Origin: an uncultured Prevotellaceae bacterium
GTDB lineage: Bacteria > Bacteroidota > Bacteroidia > Bacteroidales > Bacteroidaceae
Direction of reading: 5' to 3'
NCBI GenBank assembly: GCA_947307015.1
Contig: CAMZHV010000032.1
Coordinates: 1-33,737 of the forward strand
DNA length: 33,737 bases
The position numbers and the translations under genes are program-made. The notes under the pieces are model-generated. The model did not search any database. It worked only from the letters and a program-made list of their open reading frames with translations, and was not told the origin of the DNA. Positions 31,691 to 33,737 of the stretch are shown piece by piece (position 1 is the first letter of the stretch; every line of letters begins with the position of its first letter).

Positions 31691-31722
31691 TTGTTTGTTC
31701 CATTTTTTTGATTTAACTTTGC
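31691..31722 (+). promoter_or_regulatory. Promoter for the recombinase gene
   Basis: TTG at 31691-31693, 20 nt of spacer, and TAACTTTGC at 31714-31722 match the Bacteroidota -33/-7 consensus. The leader to the ATG at 31808 would be about 80 nt. Confidence 0.6.
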
Positions 31723-31807
31723 ATCCGAATTAAATTGGAACCTCAACGGAACCTACTACTTTCAGTTTTCGGGGGGCGAAGTTAAACCGATTATTTTTAA
31801 TACGCAA

Positions 31808-33196
31808 ATGATTCAGATTAAATTTTCTTTAAGACCTTACATTAAGGGCAGTACTAGTCAAGTTGGAATTAAAGTCAGATGGAACCAAAGTAAGTCTGAG
31901 GCATCGTTCTTCACCAACGTTTGGGCTGATCCTGAGAAATGGGACACAGACCTTTTGAGGGCGAAAAAAGGCACTACTCATTTTGTGCGTGGGAAAAAGT
32001 TTACCTACATTGAAATTAATGAAGCGATAGCAGAGTATCGTGAAGAAATAGAGAGTGTCTTTGATAAGTGCGCTCTAATGAACACCATTCCTTCTGTTGA
32101 CGAACTTAAAACTATGGTAAACCAAGCACTTGGCCGGGTAGATGCTCAGTTCACCTTACCGACAGCCATACAGAAGAAAATGACCTTCAAAGAAATGATT
32201 GATAAGTTTCTGTCAGAATGTGGTAGAGAAAAAAACTGGGATTTCCAAACCAATGACAAATACAGCCAGGCTTTCCAACACATCACGAAAGCTAATCCAC
32301 GCATAAGGCCTGACAAGATTACTATAGAGCACATGTACAGACTTAGAGAATGGTATATTGAGAACGGGTATCGCAACCGTACAATAAACAAACAAGTAAC
32401 AATGCTCAAAATATTTCTTCGTTGGCTCTCCACTCAGGATGGCTATAATGTGCCTGATGCTGTACTCAATTTCGAGACGAATCTCAAAGTCCTTCCTAAG
32501 ACCGTGACGTTTCTTCATTATGATGAACTCCAGCGTTTTGCACACTACACCTTTGAAAACGACGATAGCGATAGGTTGTCTCGTGCGCGTGACCTGTGGT
32601 GCTTCATGGCATTCACCTCTCTTAGAGTGTCTGACCTCAAACGTTTGAAGGTTGTACATATTCACGATGGGCGCATTGATATGTTCGCCAAGAAAACAGG
32701 AGAGCACCTAACCATTCCCCTTACAGAAGAGGCTCTTCGTATTCTTAAGAAATATATAGGTAATAAGAAAGACGATGAACTCGTATTTAACATGCAAAGT
32801 CCGCAGAAACTCAACGATGCTGTCAAGGATGCTGCCAAAGCAGCAGGTATTGACAGAACAATTACTGAGGTCTATTATATTGGGACAGAACGTAAAGAGG
32901 AATCCAACAAGTTCTGCGACATCATTAGTAACCACGATGCTCGAAGAACGTTTGTCTCATGTTCACTCAGTATGGGAATTCCTGCCGAAACGGTAATGAA
33001 GTGTACTGGCCACAAGTCCTACAACACGATGAAGCCATACATCGAGACTACAACAGAGACGGCAGCGCTCGAAATGGAGAAGTGGAATAAGAACCAATAT
33101 CGTAGCAAAATCATCAACTTACTGGATGGCGTAGATGAAGAATTCATGAAGGATCTACTCTCAGACATACAAAAAAGGTTGTTAAAAGTCAATTAG
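31808..33196 (+). CDS. Tyrosine site-specific recombinase/integrase
   Basis: The 462-residue protein has the Bacteroidota integrase plan: N-terminal arm-binding domain (about 1-105), SAM-like core-binding domain (about 125-225), and the catalytic domain with R273 (TSLRVSDL), K296 (FAKKTGE), H376 and R379 (HDARRTF), H402 (TGHKS) and Y411 (MKPYIETT). All active-site residues are present. The gene is clearly more AT-rich than its neighbours, with different codon use, a sign of horizontal arrival. No other phage or conjugation genes are seen between it and mutY or in the 0.5 kb after it, so it could be the edge of an element extending beyond the window, or a stand-alone recombinase. Confidence 0.93.
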   Translation: MIQIKFSLRPYIKGSTSQVGIKVRWNQSKSEASFFTNVWADPEKWDTDLLRAKKGTTHFVRGKKFTYIEINEAIAEYREEIESVFDKCALMNTIPSVDELKTMVNQALGRVDAQFTLPTAIQKKMTFKEMIDKFLSECGREKNWDFQTNDKYSQAFQHITKANPRIRPDKITIEHMYRLREWYIENGYRNRTINKQVTMLKIFLRWLSTQDGYNVPDAVLNFETNLKVLPKTVTFLHYDELQRFAHYTFENDDSDRLSRARDLWCFMAFTSLRVSDLKRLKVVHIHDGRIDMFAKKTGEHLTIPLTEEALRILKKYIGNKKDDELVFNMQSPQKLNDAVKDAAKAAGIDRTITEVYYIGTERKEESNKFCDIISNHDARRTFVSCSLSMGIPAETVMKCTGHKSYNTMKPYIETTTETAALEMEKWNKNQYRSKIINLLDGVDEEFMKDLLSDIQKRLLKVN

Positions 33197-33207
33197 TTTA
33201 GCAACAC

Positions 33208-33255
33208 AACGTGATTTCTCATGAGAAAGTAACCACTTTTGCGTGATTTCACGTT
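33208..33255. promoter_or_regulatory. Palindromes before the XRE gene, possible operator
   Basis: A perfect 14-bp palindrome TTTCTCATGAGAAA (33215-33228) is nested in a 7-bp inverted repeat, AACGTGA (33208-33214) with TCACGTT (33249-33255). It lies just upstream of the promoter of the XRE regulator, where an autorepressor site would be expected. ACGTGATTT at 33209-33217 also occurs at 31593-31601, on the other side of the recombinase gene. Confidence 0.4.
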
Positions 33256-33270
33256 ATTTAATTCCTTTTA

Positions 33271-33303
33271 TTTGGCCATAACAGCAAATATGCCTACCTT
33301 TGC
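33271..33303 (+). promoter_or_regulatory. Promoter for the XRE regulator gene
   Basis: TTTG (33271-33274), a 20-nt spacer and TACCTTTGC (33295-33303) are the best full match to the Bacteroidota promoter consensus in the window. The leader to the ATG at 33337 would be about 25-30 nt. Confidence 0.75.
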
Positions 33304-33336
33304 AACTGATAATTATTTATCACTATCCTATACGAT

Positions 33337-33684
33337 ATGCAAGATACTAATAATATATTAGCACTTCTTGAAGACTATACACTTGACAATCCTGACGACA
33401 TCGCCAAGAGTATGGCCGACGACCTCCGCAAGAGGCGCATCGAGAAGAACATCACACGCGATCAGTTGGCGGAGCAGTCAGGCGTGGCGCTCAGCAATAT
33501 CACGCGCTTCGAGCAGAAGGGGCTTGTTTCGCTGAGGAACCTCATCAGTCTTGCTATGGCGCTGGGCTATACGTCGGAACTCAAAAACGTTTTCGCACAG
33601 CCCAAATACTCCACCATGGAGGAGCTCACGCAAATCCGCAAGAACAGCAACAAGAAAAAAGCGCACTCCATTCACAATGGATAA
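33337..33684 (+). CDS. XRE-family HTH regulator, HipB-like antitoxin candidate
   Basis: The 115-residue protein has an XRE helix-turn-helix at about 24-78 (LRKRRIEKNITRDQLAEQSGVALSNITRFEQKG), then KYSTMEELTQIRKNSNKKKA. Relatives with this tail frequently precede a HipA-type kinase in Bacteroidales, so it may be the antitoxin of a HipBA-like pair whose toxin lies past the window end; this is inference. The last codons (N-G-stop) are inside the ATGGAYA repeat, so the repeat supplies the stop codon and may have trimmed the C-terminus. A strong promoter and a possible operator precede it. Confidence 0.75.
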   Translation: MQDTNNILALLEDYTLDNPDDIAKSMADDLRKRRIEKNITRDQLAEQSGVALSNITRFEQKGLVSLRNLISLAMALGYTSELKNVFAQPKYSTMEELTQIRKNSNKKKAHSIHNG

Positions 33685-33737
33685 TGGATAATGGACAATG
33701 GATAATGGACAATGGATAATGGACAATGGATAATGGA
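33677..33737 (+). repeat. Heptamer tandem repeat ATGGAYA running off the window
   Basis: Eight complete 7-nt units alternating mostly ATGGATA and ATGGACA plus a partial ninth occupy the last 61 bp. The repeat contains the stop codon of the XRE gene and matches the repeat inserted in mutY. Confidence 0.92.

Overview
The window is chromosomal DNA from a GC-rich member of the Bacteroidota, most likely order Bacteroidales (Prevotellaceae or a relative). The evidence is a complete SusC/SusD starch locus, lipoproteins with Bacteroidota-type signal peptides, the Bacteroidota -7 promoter box (TAnnTTTGC) upstream of many genes, weak Shine-Dalgarno sequences, and the gene cluster mutY / HU / small basic ribosomal-type protein / rng. 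I saw no rRNA or tRNA gene and no CRISPR array.

Layout. (1) 1-2540: palindrome-rich non-coding DNA, an HU-like protein, then a tight three-gene cassette that reads like a phage lysis module: two-TM holin-like protein, T7-lysozyme-type amidase, and a lipoprotein with a C-terminal TM segment (unimolecular-spanin architecture). (2) 2547-13899, minus strand: a sus operon in the order susC, susD, susE-like, susF-like, surface alpha-amylase (susG-like), ending in a MATE exporter. (3) 14169-20989, plus strand, divergent from susC: SLC45-type sugar transporter, 4-alpha-glucanotransferase, a REP-associated tyrosine transposase bracketed by inverted REP palindromes, and a GH97 alpha-glucosidase (susB). 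Together these bind starch at the surface, cut it (amylase), import the products (SusCD), hydrolyse them in the periplasm (GH97), move sugars over the inner membrane (MFS) and disproportionate them in the cytoplasm (GH77). No susA and no susR lies in the window. (4) 21081-25911: thyA-folA, an RsmF-like rRNA methyltransferase, an EamA transporter and a membrane-anchored metallophosphoesterase. (5) 25899-30178, minus: two lipoproteins, RNase G, a 29-residue basic protein, HU. (6) 30355-31437: mutY. (7) 31443-33737: a REP copy, an AT-rich tyrosine recombinase preceded by a short inverted-repeat segment, and an XRE regulator whose stop codon lies inside a heptamer repeat running off the window.

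The most unusual feature is that repetitive DNA of intergenic type has entered reading frames without breaking them. mutY and the RsmF-like gene carry heptamer repeats (the mutY repeat matches the one at the window end), the MFS gene carries an element with 26-bp terminal inverted repeats, susB carries an octamer repeat, and the MATE gene has a repeat-derived tail. Together with the REP/transposase unit and many mini-hairpins between genes, this suggests a genome heavily colonised by small repeats, with inserts falling in loops or tails that tolerate them.

All functional calls are from reading the translated sequences and family motifs by eye; no searches were run.
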